Shown: positions 1 through 7,835 of the stretch, piece after piece
Numbering within the stretch: position 1 is the stretch's first letter
How the letters are laid out: each line of letters begins with the position of its first letter
Assembly: GCA_900548385.1 (NCBI GenBank)
Contig: URKJ01000001.1
Coordinates: 186,001 to 250,000 of the forward strand
Source of the DNA: an uncultured bacterium
GTDB lineage: Bacteria; Verrucomicrobiota; Lentisphaeria; Victivallales; UBA1829
Direction: 5' to 3'
Length of the DNA: 64,000 bases
Made by a program: the position numbers and the translations under genes
The notes under the pieces: generated by a model
The model's input: the letters and a program-made list of their open reading frames with translations, nothing else
What the model was told of the DNA's origin: nothing
The model's database searches: none

Positions 1-424
1 CGTCGAGATGACATGCTTCCGCTCCGGCTTCCGCCATTGCCAGAGTTGCGCCGCCGGAATAGGCAAACATATTGAGCGTCCGCGCCTTGCCGGGAATCTG
101 CGACACGCAGTTACGCATCCAGTTCCAGTTCGGCGCCTGTTCCGCAAAGAAACCGAGGTGTCCGAAATTGGTCGGACGGGAGAGCAGGGTGAGACCGCCC
201 CATGAGAGCAGCCACTCTTCCGCGTGTTTGTGTTTCCAGTTCCACACTCCGCCGCCGGAAGATTCCCGGTGGAATTCGGCATCGGCATTGTTCCATTCGG
301 ACTGGGGCAGGGAGGGCTTCCAGAACGCGTTCAGCGCCGGACGGATGATTTTGTACGGGCCCGCCTGTTCCAGTTTCCGGCAGTTGCCGGAGTCAAGCAG
401 ACGGTAGGGGAGGATCTTTTCCAT
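1..424 (-). CDS. Class I SAM-dependent methyltransferase (RlmI/COG1092-like), 3' end cut by window
   Basis: Read leftwards from an ATG at 422-424, this frame stays open to the window edge (141 codons). It begins MEKILPYRLLDSGNCRKLEQ, followed by GPYKIIRPALNAFWKPSLP and SEWNNADAEFHR. That is the N-terminal pattern of the SAM-dependent rRNA cytosine methyltransferase-like family (RlmI/PF10672), where the LLDSGxxxKLExxGxY and RPxxxAxWxPxLP blocks precede the Rossmann core. The start of the SAM-binding core is visible near the edge as LNMFAYSGGATLAMAEAGA (motif I region). The start codon shares one base with the nagA stop (TAATG), so the two genes are probably translationally coupled. The exact RNA substrate cannot be read from this fragment. 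Confidence 0.8.
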   Translation of the reverse strand, partial: MEKILPYRLLDSGNCRKLEQAGPYKIIRPALNAFWKPSLPQSEWNNADAEFHRESSGGGVWNWKHKHAEEWLLSWGGLTLLSRPTNFGHLGFFAEQAPNWNWMRNCVSQIPGKARTLNMFAYSGGATLAMAEAGAEACHLD

Positions 425-1584
425 TATTCTGCGGCCTTGTAGACGACCTGACCGCGGATGACGGTCATTCGCACTTTGTTGGTGGTTACGTCGAGGAATG
501 TAATATCGGCTTTCTTGCCGGGTTTGATCTCGCCGCGGGTGATGAGTCCGAGATCGTGCGCCGGATTGCTGGTGAAACAGGCGGCGGCAAGGGTGTCGGG
601 CATTCCCGAATAACGTGTGAAATGGAGCCATCCGGTCTCAAGCGTCGTTGCGGAGCCGGCGATAATGCCGTCGCTTGTAACGACCGCCCCGTCTTCCCGG
701 ACCACCCGTTTTTTGGCGGAGGCCTGAACACCGTTGCTGATGCCGATGAGTTTGTCGTTCGGTTTGACGCGGCTTGCCAGCTCCACCATGCGCGGATGCA
801 CATGACAGCCGTCGGCGATGATTTCCACGGAAACGCGGTTGTCGGTCAAAGCGATCAGCGTAATGTCCGGCCGGCGCTGATGCAGCGGGGGCATTCCGTT
901 GAACAGATGGGTACAGCGGCGGGCTCCGGCGTCAATCGCGTTCAGAACCTCTTTTTCGGAAGCCATGCTGTGTCCCATGGAAGGAATCACGCCGTTTTCC
1001 AGCATGAGCTGGATCAACTGGTCTGCGTGGGTGATCTCCGGTGCAAAGGTCATCAGCTTGATACGTCCGCGTCCGGCAGCGATCAGCTCCGCGGCAAAGA
1101 CTGGATCGAACGGATACACGCAGTCCCGCGGCTGTGTGCCTGCTTTTTCCGGGTTGATGAACGGACCTTCGATATGGATTCCGGCGGGGTCCGCTCCATC
1201 GTGCTCCTGTTCGATCATGCCGGCGAGAATGTCGGTTGTCTTGATCATATCGGCTTTGGGGGCGGAGGTCAGAGTCGGGAAAAAGGTCGTGACACCGTGC
1301 GATGCCAGTTCAATGGACATCCGGTTCATCAGGGAATTGTCGTTGACAAGAGCGCGGGATGCGTCAAAACCGCCCGCGCCGTGTACATGGCTGTCAATAA
1401 AACCCGGAACCGCATAGGCTCCTTTGAGTTCGATGATTTCGAGTCCCGGTTCGCGGACAAATGCGGAGGCGCCTCCCGTGGCGATGATCTTATCCCTGTC
1501 GCAAAGGATCGCACTGGACGGGATATTCTCATGCGGAGTCAGGCAGTGGTCCGTTAGAAATAGTGTTCTGTTTTTTGACGGCAT
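424..1584 (-). CDS. nagA: N-acetylglucosamine-6-phosphate deacetylase-like amidohydrolase
   Basis: A 386-residue amidohydrolase-fold protein of normal NagA length. NagA hydrolyses GlcNAc-6-phosphate to GlcN-6-phosphate and acetate in amino-sugar catabolism. Visible motifs in order: DSHVHGAGGFD (N-terminal metal region), HIEGPFINPEKAG (metal-ligand Glu), MGHSMA and THLFNGMPPLHQ (metal-ligand His residues), VEIIADGCHVHP (substrate region) and TSDGIIAGSATTL. The position that normally carries the catalytic Asp (L-I/V-T-D-A) reads GISNGV here, so Asp appears replaced by Asn. The ATG at 1582-1584 was chosen over upstream starts because GGAAGAGAG sits just upstream and NagA homology begins there. 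It overlaps the downstream methyltransferase by one base. Family assignment is strong; deacetylase activity is uncertain. Confidence 0.85.
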   Translation of the reverse strand: MPSKNRTLFLTDHCLTPHENIPSSAILCDRDKIIATGGASAFVREPGLEIIELKGAYAVPGFIDSHVHGAGGFDASRALVNDNSLMNRMSIELASHGVTTFFPTLTSAPKADMIKTTDILAGMIEQEHDGADPAGIHIEGPFINPEKAGTQPRDCVYPFDPVFAAELIAAGRGRIKLMTFAPEITHADQLIQLMLENGVIPSMGHSMASEKEVLNAIDAGARRCTHLFNGMPPLHQRRPDITLIALTDNRVSVEIIADGCHVHPRMVELASRVKPNDKLIGISNGVQASAKKRVVREDGAVVTSDGIIAGSATTLETGWLHFTRYSGMPDTLAAACFTSNPAHDLGLITRGEIKPGKKADITFLDVTTNKVRMTVIRGQVVYKAAE

Positions 1585-1626
1585 GTTATTTCTCTCTTCC
1601 GGAAATTGATTCGTTCTTTCATCGCT

Positions 1627-1656
1627 ATAATATTGCAGAAAAGCGGAATATTTCAA
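1627..1656 (-). promoter_or_regulatory. Probable sigma70-type promoter of the nagA operon
   Basis: On the minus strand, TTGAAA (1651-1656) and TATTAT (1627-1632) are separated by 18 bases. They lie about 45 bases upstream of the chosen nagA start. Seen by eye only. Confidence 0.5.
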
Positions 1657-1680
1657 ATTCAAAAACGGCGGAGAATGCAT

Positions 1681-2193
1681 TTTTTTCCGAAAAAGCGTTT
1701 TTTCACGTTTCCCTTTTTATATATTAAGACGTCCGCGCGGTAGCAGACTTTTCCTGAATTGCAAGTGCTGTTTGAAAGAAAGAATTGAATAAAAGTTTCG
1801 TTTCGGACTTGCGAATTCGCAAAAATGGTGCAAATTAAGTATGTTCGCAAGCGGTGCTGCCGATCAATATCCGGAGTGTTTATAACTTGTTGATAAGTTT
1901 CGGAAATGTCAACAATTCCGGAGGGCGGAAGGCGGTTCTGTCTGCGGATGGCGGGTGCTTGAGAAATCTCTTCCCACAAAATGGGAAAAGGTGATGAATA
2001 TTGCATGTTTTTTGATAAAATTGCAATATTTTGAATTCAATTTTAGAAAACAGGTAAAAAAGAAAAGTCAAGCGAAGTTTTCAAAAAAAATTGAAAAAAA
2101 TCGGGGGATACAGTCGGACTGGGTGCGTGAAATAGCTGGAAGTCCGGTGAATGTCAATAACTTGTGACGGCAATGGAAAGAAGGGTGGAGAAC
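1681..2193. other. AT-rich nagA-dnaA spacer; candidate regulatory or origin region
   Basis: About 500 bases hold no convincing gene. The right half is very A/T-rich (runs around 2030-2100). One near-consensus DnaA box, TGTTGATAA, lies at 1888-1896 (one mismatch to TGTGNATAA). A perfect 14-bp palindrome TTGCGAATTCGCAA is at 1809-1822, with a further half-site TTCGCAAG at 1844-1851, which looks like an operator. Position next to dnaA together with AT-richness makes an origin possible, but a cluster of good DnaA boxes is not visible. Treat origin function as speculation. Confidence 0.3.
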
Positions 2194-3591
2194 ATGACAA
2201 TGGAGAGTGCGCAAAACGGTGCGTCGGAACTGTGGGGAAAAGTAGCATCCCTGCTCCGGAGCAAGGTTTGCGAGGATGCGTTTAAACAGTATTTTTTACC
2301 GATTGTTCCTTTGGCGGTAACAGAGACAGAGCTTAAACTTGGTGTTTCGAGTGCTTTTTTTGCGGAATGGGTCACGGAAAACTTCGGTGATCTGCTTGCG
2401 GAAACCGTACAGGAGGCCGCCGGGAAGCCGTTTTCGTTCCTGATGGAATCGGATCCCCGTTATCTTCCGCCTCCGGTGCAGGAGACGCCGGAAGCACATT
2501 CGGCGGTCCGTCCGGCAGCTGCGGCAGCTCCGTCTGTTCACGCCGCGGTGACAGCTCCGAACTGTAATTCCCGCTATACTTTTGAGAATTTTGTGGTCGG
2601 AGAGGAAAACCGTTACGCCTTTTCCGCTGCGCAGACTGCCGCAACCGCTCCGGGAACTTACAATCCGCTTTATGTATACGGCGGGACGGGAATGGGGAAG
2701 ACTCATCTGATGCAGGCGGTTGCCAATCATGTCAAATCCGCACATCCGGAAGCCGTGGTGCGCTATACGACCTGCGAAGGGTTCCTGAACGAATATGTGG
2801 ACTCGCTCAAGAATCACACGTCGGCGGAATTCCGCGACCGTTTCCGCAATGTCGATCTGCTGCTCGTGGATGACGTGCACAATCTCAGCGGAAAAGAGGG
2901 GTTGCAGGAGGAGTTTTTCAACACGTTCAATGCCATATACAACGCCGGTAAGCAGATCATGATGACTTCCGATAAACAGCCGTCGGAGATCAAAGGGCTG
3001 GAGGCGCGTCTGGTTTCCCGGTTCCAGTCCGGATTGACCGTGCAGATCACGACGCCGTCCTATGAGACGCGTCTTGCGTTTCTGCAGATGAAGCAGAAAG
3101 GTGCGCTGGTGCAGCTTCCGGAGGAGTTTCTCTGCTACATGGCGCGGCGGATCTCCTCGTCGATCCGTGCGCTGGACGGTGCACGGATGCGCCTGATCGC
3201 TTATGCTTCGCTTGTTGATACTTCGGTTCAGCCGCTGACAATGCCGCAGGTGGAATCTCTGCTGAATGACCTGCTGAATGAAGAGGCGGAACGTACGAAG
3301 GTTTCGATTGATAAAATTCTGGAAGTCGTTGCGGCGCACCGGAATCTGAAAGTGCACGATCTTACCGGAGCCAAGCGGACCAAGGATATTGCGGAGTCGC
3401 GGATGCTGGCGATGTATCTCAGCCGGAATCTGACCGATCAGTCGTTGAAAGACATTGGTCAGGCGTTCGGCGGGCGCAACCATACGACCGTGATCCATGC
3501 AATCAAGCAGGTCGAGAACGATTGCGCAACCAATGAGGAGCTGAAGCGGACCGTGATCACCCTGAAACGAAAACTGCATGCCGGAGACTGA
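2194..3591 (+). CDS. dnaA: Chromosomal replication initiator protein DnaA
   Basis: A 465-residue DnaA. It is the AAA+ initiator that binds DnaA boxes and opens oriC. Domain I (about 1-85) is followed by an Ala/Pro-rich linker (about 95-125), a typical domain II. Domain III carries Walker A GGTGMGKTH (about 163-171) and Walker B LLLVDDVHNLSG (about 222-233). Domain IV ends with the DNA-binding signature GGRNHTTVIHAIKQVE (about 427-442). The ATG at 2194 follows AAGGGTGGAG. A second ATG at 2200 has equally acceptable spacing, and an upstream in-frame GTG at 2164 lacks a good ribosome binding site. The PHP phosphatase gene starts 3 bases after the stop, so dnaA is not followed by dnaN here. Confidence 0.97.
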   Translation: MTMESAQNGASELWGKVASLLRSKVCEDAFKQYFLPIVPLAVTETELKLGVSSAFFAEWVTENFGDLLAETVQEAAGKPFSFLMESDPRYLPPPVQETPEAHSAVRPAAAAAPSVHAAVTAPNCNSRYTFENFVVGEENRYAFSAAQTAATAPGTYNPLYVYGGTGMGKTHLMQAVANHVKSAHPEAVVRYTTCEGFLNEYVDSLKNHTSAEFRDRFRNVDLLLVDDVHNLSGKEGLQEEFFNTFNAIYNAGKQIMMTSDKQPSEIKGLEARLVSRFQSGLTVQITTPSYETRLAFLQMKQKGALVQLPEEFLCYMARRISSSIRALDGARMRLIAYASLVDTSVQPLTMPQVESLLNDLLNEEAERTKVSIDKILEVVAAHRNLKVHDLTGAKRTKDIAESRMLAMYLSRNLTDQSLKDIGQAFGGRNHTTVIHAIKQVENDCATNEELKRTVITLKRKLHAGD

Positions 3592-3594
3592 CCC

Positions 3595-4407
3595 ATGGAA
3601 ATTGCCGATCTGCACACGCATACCAGCCTTTGCCGTCACGCGGAGGGAACTCCGGAGGAGTTTCTCGCCGCGGCGCTTGCACGGGGTGAACGCTATTACG
3701 GGATTGCGGACCATTGTCCGTTTCCCGCCGATTTTGAGCCGTCCTGGAGAATGACGGAAGAGGAGTTTCCCGAATATCGCCGGATCGTCCGGGAGCTGAA
3801 AGAGAAAGCGGCCGGAAGCGGTCTGACGGTGCTGTACGGAATTGAAATGGACTGGGTTCCGGAACGGCGGGAGGAGATTTGTGCGAAACTTTCCGCGGAA
3901 CCGTTCGACTATGTGATCGGTTCCATTCATTGCCTGGACGGCTTCTGTTTTGACGATCCCGCGAACCGTTCCGTCTGGGCGCAGCCGGGAATGCCGGAAA
4001 AAATTTGGAAAGCGTATCTCCGCGATTTGAAAACGTATGTGTCCGAATGGGATTTTCAGATACTCGGACATGCTGATCTTCCGAAAAAATTCGATTACAA
4101 GCCGGATGATACCCCAGAGTTTAAACGGGCGTTCCGGGAGATTTTCGGGATCATGAAGGAGCGGGGAATTGCGTTGGAAATCAATGTTTCCGGACTTCAT
4201 AACGCCGTGCGGGAGTTTTATCCGTCCCTTTCTCTTCTGAAGCTGGCAAAGGAGACCGGTCTGGATCTGACATACGGGTCGGATGCGCACGCTCCGGCGG
4301 AGATCGGACGGGATTTTGAAGCCGCCGTTGCGTGGGCGGAAGCGGCGGGGTTTGATGCGTTTGCTGTTTTTGAGAACAGACGGAAGAAAATTCTGCCGTT
4401 TGTTTAA
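3595..4407 (+). CDS. PHP-domain histidinol-phosphatase (HisJ/HisK family)
   Basis: A 270-residue PHP-superfamily metallophosphoesterase. HisJ-type members hydrolyse L-histidinol phosphate to histidinol in histidine biosynthesis. The metal-binding motifs are visible: DLHTHTSLCRHAEG at the N terminus, YGIADHCPFP (about 42-51), IGSIHCLDGFCFDD (about 115-128), LGHADLPKKF (about 158-167) and YGSDAHAPAEIGRDF near the C terminus. Length is normal for the family. It begins 3 bases after the dnaA stop and is probably co-transcribed. Related PHP phosphatases act on other phosphoesters, so the substrate is inferred from family only. Confidence 0.82.
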   Translation: MEIADLHTHTSLCRHAEGTPEEFLAAALARGERYYGIADHCPFPADFEPSWRMTEEEFPEYRRIVRELKEKAAGSGLTVLYGIEMDWVPERREEICAKLSAEPFDYVIGSIHCLDGFCFDDPANRSVWAQPGMPEKIWKAYLRDLKTYVSEWDFQILGHADLPKKFDYKPDDTPEFKRAFREIFGIMKERGIALEINVSGLHNAVREFYPSLSLLKLAKETGLDLTYGSDAHAPAEIGRDFEAAVAWAEAAGFDAFAVFENRRKKILPFV

Positions 4408-4417
4408 AAAATATTTA

Positions 4418-4443
4418 TACCAATCTTAGGATTGGCTTTTTCT
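4418..4443 (+). terminator. Rho-independent terminator after the dnaA-PHP pair
   Basis: CCAATC-TTAG-GATTGG (4420-4435) forms a 6-bp stem with a 4-base loop and is followed by CTTTTTC. It sits 12 bases after the PHP gene stop. Confidence 0.6.
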
Positions 4444-4593
4444 CGCATTCTCGTACGTTAAGCCTATCTTGATGCTTCGGTATGACTGTTTATCTCTGAC
4501 ATGATGTGTTATAGTTTTTTTCAAATCAGAGTTGATACGTTCGACAGTTGTGTTCTCTCGATAACGAACCTTATCGCGCTGGAAGGGGTTCAA
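4426..4593 (-). pseudogene. C-terminal remnant of an IS transposase (DDE type)
   Basis: Reading the minus strand from 4593 to the stop at 4426-4428 gives about 55 residues, including FQRDKVRYRENTTVERINSD and LTYENARKSQS. The R-Y-R-x-x-T-T-V-E-R-x-N-x-x-L-K block is the conserved C-terminal catalytic-Glu region of DDE transposases of the IS4/IS5/IS1182 kind. The frame is broken upstream by a TAA at 4594-4596, and no complete transposase or terminal repeats were found. This is a decayed insertion sequence and marks the left side of a stretch that looks acquired. The plus-strand open frame over 4501-4827 is a shadow of it. Confidence 0.6.
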
Positions 4594-4836
4594 TTATTCC
4601 GTCCAGGTCATCATTTCATTTCTTCGACTTTTGAAAATGAACATTTCTTGAGTCCTTTTCAGCTGTGGGATACGGCAGGGGGGGACGGCGTCTGTTTTTC
4701 CGGTGACGCTATAGAGAATTCGCCGGAGGCCGTTCGCCAGTACGAAGCATTCCGGATTGCATTGTTGGAATCGGTCAGCGATGTCGAGTACAAGGTTCTA
4801 AAAGCTGGGAAGAACCATCTTTTTTGAATCCGGCCC

Positions 4837-4864
4837 TTGACTTTTGAAATAATCGGGGTATTTT
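4837..4864 (+). promoter_or_regulatory. Probable promoter of the flavin-binding protein gene
   Basis: TTGACT (4837-4842) and TATTTT (4859-4864) have 16-base spacing. The leader to the ATG at 5043 is long (about 170 bases) and includes a stable hairpin in the stretch GGTTCCC...GGGAGCC near 4888-4906. The rest of 4600-5042 holds no gene that I can support. Confidence 0.45.
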
Positions 4865-5042
4865 ACTTTTTTATAAAGTAGTTTTGGGGTTCCCGCCGGG
4901 GAGCCGAACCGCGTTGGATTTTGTATCGTCAGGCCACAGAAGATACGGAATGCAACGCTTTTTTTATGTGGATTTGCACTGCCATAAACAGATTGTTCAG
5001 AGTAAAAATGAGAAGTAACGAAAAACAGTTCGGAGGTGAAAT

Positions 5043-5543
5043 ATGTTTCGTGAAATGAGAAGAAAGAGGCAAAGTTTATCTCGGGAAAAATGTATTGAGA
5101 TATTGGGGCAATGTACTTCCGGAGTCCTAGCTTTGACCGGTGATGATGGATATCCTTATGCTGTGCCTCTCAGCTATGTTTGCGATGAGGAAAGCATCAT
5201 CTTTCATTCCGCTCAAGCCGGTCATAAGATTGATGCAATTCAACGGAATGAAAAAGCGTCTTTTTGCGTCATAGCCAAGGATTTTGTCATGCCGGAGGAA
5301 TATACCACTTATTACCGCAGTGTTATTGTATTCGGAAGAATTCATATTCTGACTGATGATATTGAGAAACGAGATGCCATTGGAAAACTGGCAAAACGCT
5401 ATGCTCCGACCGACAGCGCGGAAAGTCGGCAGGCAGCTATTGAGCGGGAATGGAATCAACTCTGTATGTTGAAAATGACAATGGAACATCTCAGCGGAAA
5501 AGAGGCTGTTGAACTTGTCAGAATCAGAGAGAAAAATAAGTAA
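5043..5543 (+). CDS. Pyridoxamine 5'-phosphate oxidase-like flavin-binding protein (NimA-like)
   Basis: A 166-residue split-barrel FMN-binding protein of the NimA/pyridoxamine phosphate oxidase-like family. Recognisable blocks are the N-terminal MRRKRQSLSREKCIEILGQ, GVLALTGDDGYPYAVPLSYV, IIFHSAQAGHKIDAIQ and VIVFGRIHIL, in the family order. Relatives reduce small substrates such as nitroimidazoles with FMN, but many are uncharacterised. A strong ribosome binding site (GGAGGTG) precedes the ATG. The gene is followed by a terminator-like hairpin and a MATE pump, and codon and base composition are more A/T-rich than the neighbouring chromosomal genes, consistent with acquisition. Specific substrate unknown. 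Confidence 0.8.
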   Translation: MFREMRRKRQSLSREKCIEILGQCTSGVLALTGDDGYPYAVPLSYVCDEESIIFHSAQAGHKIDAIQRNEKASFCVIAKDFVMPEEYTTYYRSVIVFGRIHILTDDIEKRDAIGKLAKRYAPTDSAESRQAAIEREWNQLCMLKMTMEHLSGKEAVELVRIREKNK

Positions 5544-5605
5544 CAATTCGACAGAATAAAATTGAACAAATCTCCGCCGGGAGATCATAACCATTGTGTA
5601 GAAGG

Positions 5606-5637
5606 CCTGTGTTACACAACACAGGTTTATTTTTTAT
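5606..5637 (+). terminator. Terminator or attenuator ahead of the MATE gene
   Basis: CCTGTGTT-ACAC-AACACAGG (5606-5625) is a perfect 8-bp stem followed by TTTATTTTTTA. It lies only 16 bases before the MATE start codon, between two same-strand genes. It could end the upstream transcript or attenuate the pump gene. Confidence 0.7.
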
Positions 5638-5652
5638 AGGAGGGACCTGTTT

Positions 5653-6981
5653 ATGGGGAAAATGGATTGCTTGAAAGAGTTTTCAAAGTATGTACCATTA
5701 AGCGTGATGGGCATGGTGGGACTTTCCTGCTACATTTTGGCCGACACTTTTTTTGTGGCAAAAGGCATTGGCACGAATGGGCTGGCCGCGTTGAATCTGG
5801 CCATTCCCATTTACAGCTTTCTTCATGGCAGCGGTTTGATGATCGGTATGGGAGGCAGTACGAAATACTCCATTCAAAAAAGCCGGGGGGAACATGAAAG
5901 CGCGAACAGAACTTTTACCAATGCAGTTTATCTTGCCGGTGTTTTTTCGGCGCTTTTTGTTATAATGGGCATTTTCTTCTCCGGAACAATTATTGCATGT
6001 CTTGGAGCGGATCAGGCTGTGTTTACGATGTCGAAAACTTATTTGCAGGTGATTCTGCTGTTCGCTCCGGTGTTTCTGCTGAACAATGTGCTGTTGTGTT
6101 TCGTCCGCAATGATGAAGCCCCGCATCTGGCCATGGCCGGCATGATCGTCGGCAGTTTGTCGAACGTCGTATTGGACTGGGTGTTCATCTTCCCCTGCGG
6201 CATGGGGATTTTCGGCGCAGTTCTGGCAACCGGTCTGGCACCTGTTTTCAGTATTCTTGTTCTTTCGCCTCATTTGATTTGCAGGAAAAATCAATTTCAC
6301 TTTATCAGGTGTAAAGCGGACTGCCGGCTTTTGCGGGAAGAACTTTCCTTGGGAATCCCTTCACTGGTCGGCGAGATGTCTTCCGGCATTGTGATGATTG
6401 TATTCAACCTGATCATCATGAGACTGGCCGGTAACGTCGGTGTGGCGGCATATGGGGTAATTGCCAATCTATCACTGGTGGTCATCTCGGTTTATACTGG
6501 CATTGCGCAGGGGATTCAACCTTTGGTCAGTCGCAATTTTGGAGTTGGAAACAGCGGCAATATTAGAATAATCCTGCAATACGCGATGACGATCATGGTC
6601 ATATTTTCGACCGTTGCTTACACCCTGGTGTTTTTCAAAGCTCCGGAAATCGCGGGTATTTTCAATAGAGAACAGAATTCCCTGCTTCAGGAGATTGCCG
6701 TAACCGGGTTGAAATTGTATTTCATCGCCTGTCCATTTGCCGGTTTCAACATTATTATTTCGATATATTTTACCTCTACTGCAAAACCGGGACCCGCGCA
6801 TATTATATCTGTTTTACGAGGCTTTTGCATCATAATTCCCATGGCTTTTCTACTTGCCTGGCTTGGCGGAATTAATGGTGTGTGGTGTGCTTTCCCCGCG
6901 ACAGAACTGTTGGTGGCAGCCTTCGGCATATGGCAACTTATTGTAACAAAGTTACAGGATACATTTTCAGAAGTAAAATAG
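5653..6981 (+). CDS. MATE family multidrug/Na+ antiporter
   Basis: A 442-residue polytopic membrane protein with about 12 hydrophobic segments and the two-fold repeat of MATE transporters. Family features include SVMGMVGLSCYILADTFFV at the N terminus, GTNGLAALNLAIPIYS, LLNNVLLCFVRNDEAPHLAM at the first-half end, SLGIPSLVGEMSSGIVM opening the second half and GIAQGIQPLVSRNFG. MATE proteins export cationic drugs in exchange for Na+ or H+. The ribosome binding site TAGGAGGG precedes the ATG. Together with the preceding flavin protein it forms a small, possibly drug-response, acquired pair. Substrate cannot be inferred. Confidence 0.9.
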   Translation: MGKMDCLKEFSKYVPLSVMGMVGLSCYILADTFFVAKGIGTNGLAALNLAIPIYSFLHGSGLMIGMGGSTKYSIQKSRGEHESANRTFTNAVYLAGVFSALFVIMGIFFSGTIIACLGADQAVFTMSKTYLQVILLFAPVFLLNNVLLCFVRNDEAPHLAMAGMIVGSLSNVVLDWVFIFPCGMGIFGAVLATGLAPVFSILVLSPHLICRKNQFHFIRCKADCRLLREELSLGIPSLVGEMSSGIVMIVFNLIIMRLAGNVGVAAYGVIANLSLVVISVYTGIAQGIQPLVSRNFGVGNSGNIRIILQYAMTIMVIFSTVAYTLVFFKAPEIAGIFNREQNSLLQEIAVTGLKLYFIACPFAGFNIIISIYFTSTAKPGPAHIISVLRGFCIIIPMAFLLAWLGGINGVWCAFPATELLVAAFGIWQLIVTKLQDTFSEVK

Positions 6982-6997
6982 TAACATTTGTATACAG

Positions 6998-7040
6998 CAG
7001 TTGACTCCGAAAATTGGACAACTGAGATTTTATTTTTTTT
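6998..7040 (+). terminator. Terminator after the MATE gene
   Basis: CAGTTG (6998-7003) pairs with CAACTG (7019-7024), with an inner TCC/GGA pairing, followed by a long T-rich tract (7028-7040). It separates the MATE gene from the ribosomal operon. Confidence 0.55.
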
Positions 7041-7046
7041 CTTCTC

Positions 7047-7076
7047 TTGCAATTTTGAAAAAGGGTGGTATATTAT
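7047..7076 (+). promoter_or_regulatory. Promoter of the rpmJ-rpsM-rpsK-rpoA-rplQ operon
   Basis: TTGCAA (7047-7052) and TATTAT (7071-7076) are separated by 18 bases. The roughly 140-base leader contains a hairpin CAGATGT-GTCGCG-ACATCTG at 7101-7120. Confidence 0.6.
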
Positions 7077-7222
7077 AAAATTCGTGTGCAATCCGTCCCG
7101 CAGATGTGTCGCGACATCTGTCGGCATTCCAACTTTGAACACGGATGAAAGAGGGGCTGAATCCGGTAACGGAGGAGGCGGAACAATTCACCCAAATACT
7201 TTTTTTGAAGGTTGTATCTGTT

Positions 7223-7339
7223 ATGAAAGTCAGAGCGTCCATCAAACGCAGGTGTGAATCCTGTCAGATAATCAAACGCAAAGGCATTGTGAGAGTGGTT
7301 TGCTCTCGTAATCCTCGTCATAAACAAAAGCAAGGTTGA
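7223..7339 (+). CDS. rpmJ: 50S ribosomal protein L36 (bL36)
   Basis: A 38-residue protein beginning [20 protein letters not shown] and ending [10 protein letters not shown]. It is the complete small zinc-binding L36 with the Cys-x2-Cys...Cys...His ligand set (C11, C14, C27, H33). It is one residue longer than the usual 37 because of an extra residue in the CSRNPRH segment. It is a component of the large subunit near the peptidyl transferase centre. It opens the ribosomal/RNA polymerase operon, 17 bases before rpsM. The ribosome binding site (GAAGG) is weak and distant. Confidence 0.95.
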   Translation: MKVRASIKRRCESCQIIKRKGIVRVVCSRNPRHKQKQG

Positions 7340-7356
7340 AACGGAGCGCGACAAGA

Positions 7357-7791
7357 ATGCCTAGAATTATCGGAGTCGATATCCCGGCCAACAAGCGTAT
7401 TGAGTACGCAATCCAGTACATTTACGGAATTGGTCCCACGCTTGCCACGGAAATTCTCAAACGAGCAAAAATTAACCCCGGACTCAAAGCCAGCCAGCTG
7501 ACCGATGAGAACATTTCGGCGATCACCACACTTCTGCAGAATGACTATGTGGTGGAAGGCGATCTCAGACGTATGCTCGCTCAGGACATCAGACGTCTTC
7601 AGGCGATCAACTGCTATCGCGGTCTCCGTCACCGCAAGAGTCTGCCGTGCAGAGGTCAGCGCACCCGCACGAATGCCCGTACCAGAAAGGGCAAGAAGCA
7701 GACCGTCGGAGCAATCCGTGACAAAACGCAGAGACGTGTAGCCGCGTCCACGGCGGAAGCCAAAGCCGCCGCTCCGGCCGGAAAGAAATAA
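7357..7791 (+). CDS. rpsM: 30S ribosomal protein S13 (uS13)
   Basis: A 144-residue S13 starting MPRIIGVDIPANKRIEYAIQ, with the YIYGIGPTLATEIL helix-hairpin-helix region, CYRGLRHRKSLPCRGQRTRT and the basic C-terminal segment that contacts P-site tRNA. S13 sits in the 30S head and forms bridges to the 50S subunit. It carries an unusual Ala-rich C-terminal extension (about 20 residues ending AAAPAGKK) beyond the usual end. The ATG at 7357 was chosen over an in-frame TTG at 7336 because family homology begins exactly there. Confidence 0.97.
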   Translation: MPRIIGVDIPANKRIEYAIQYIYGIGPTLATEILKRAKINPGLKASQLTDENISAITTLLQNDYVVEGDLRRMLAQDIRRLQAINCYRGLRHRKSLPCRGQRTRTNARTRKGKKQTVGAIRDKTQRRVAASTAEAKAAAPAGKK

Positions 7792-7835
7792 TTCTCCGGA
7801 TCTGATGATAAAACTTGAGAAAGGTTTCCAGGAAA

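Noticed and set aside
2296..4290. Long open frame antisense to dnaA and the PHP gene
   Set aside because: No recognisable protein family, and it mirrors two certain genes. Such frames arise from codon bias. The same applies to long antisense frames over rpoA (8087-9937), hsdR (10897-12963), lacZ (27234-29636), the GH genes (32713-35094, 38128-40410), rng (50844-52796), the repeat protein (57086-58660) and dapL (61789-63984).
4501..4827. Plus-strand frame of 108 codons
   Set aside because: No ribosome binding site and no family resemblance; it lies opposite the transposase remnant.
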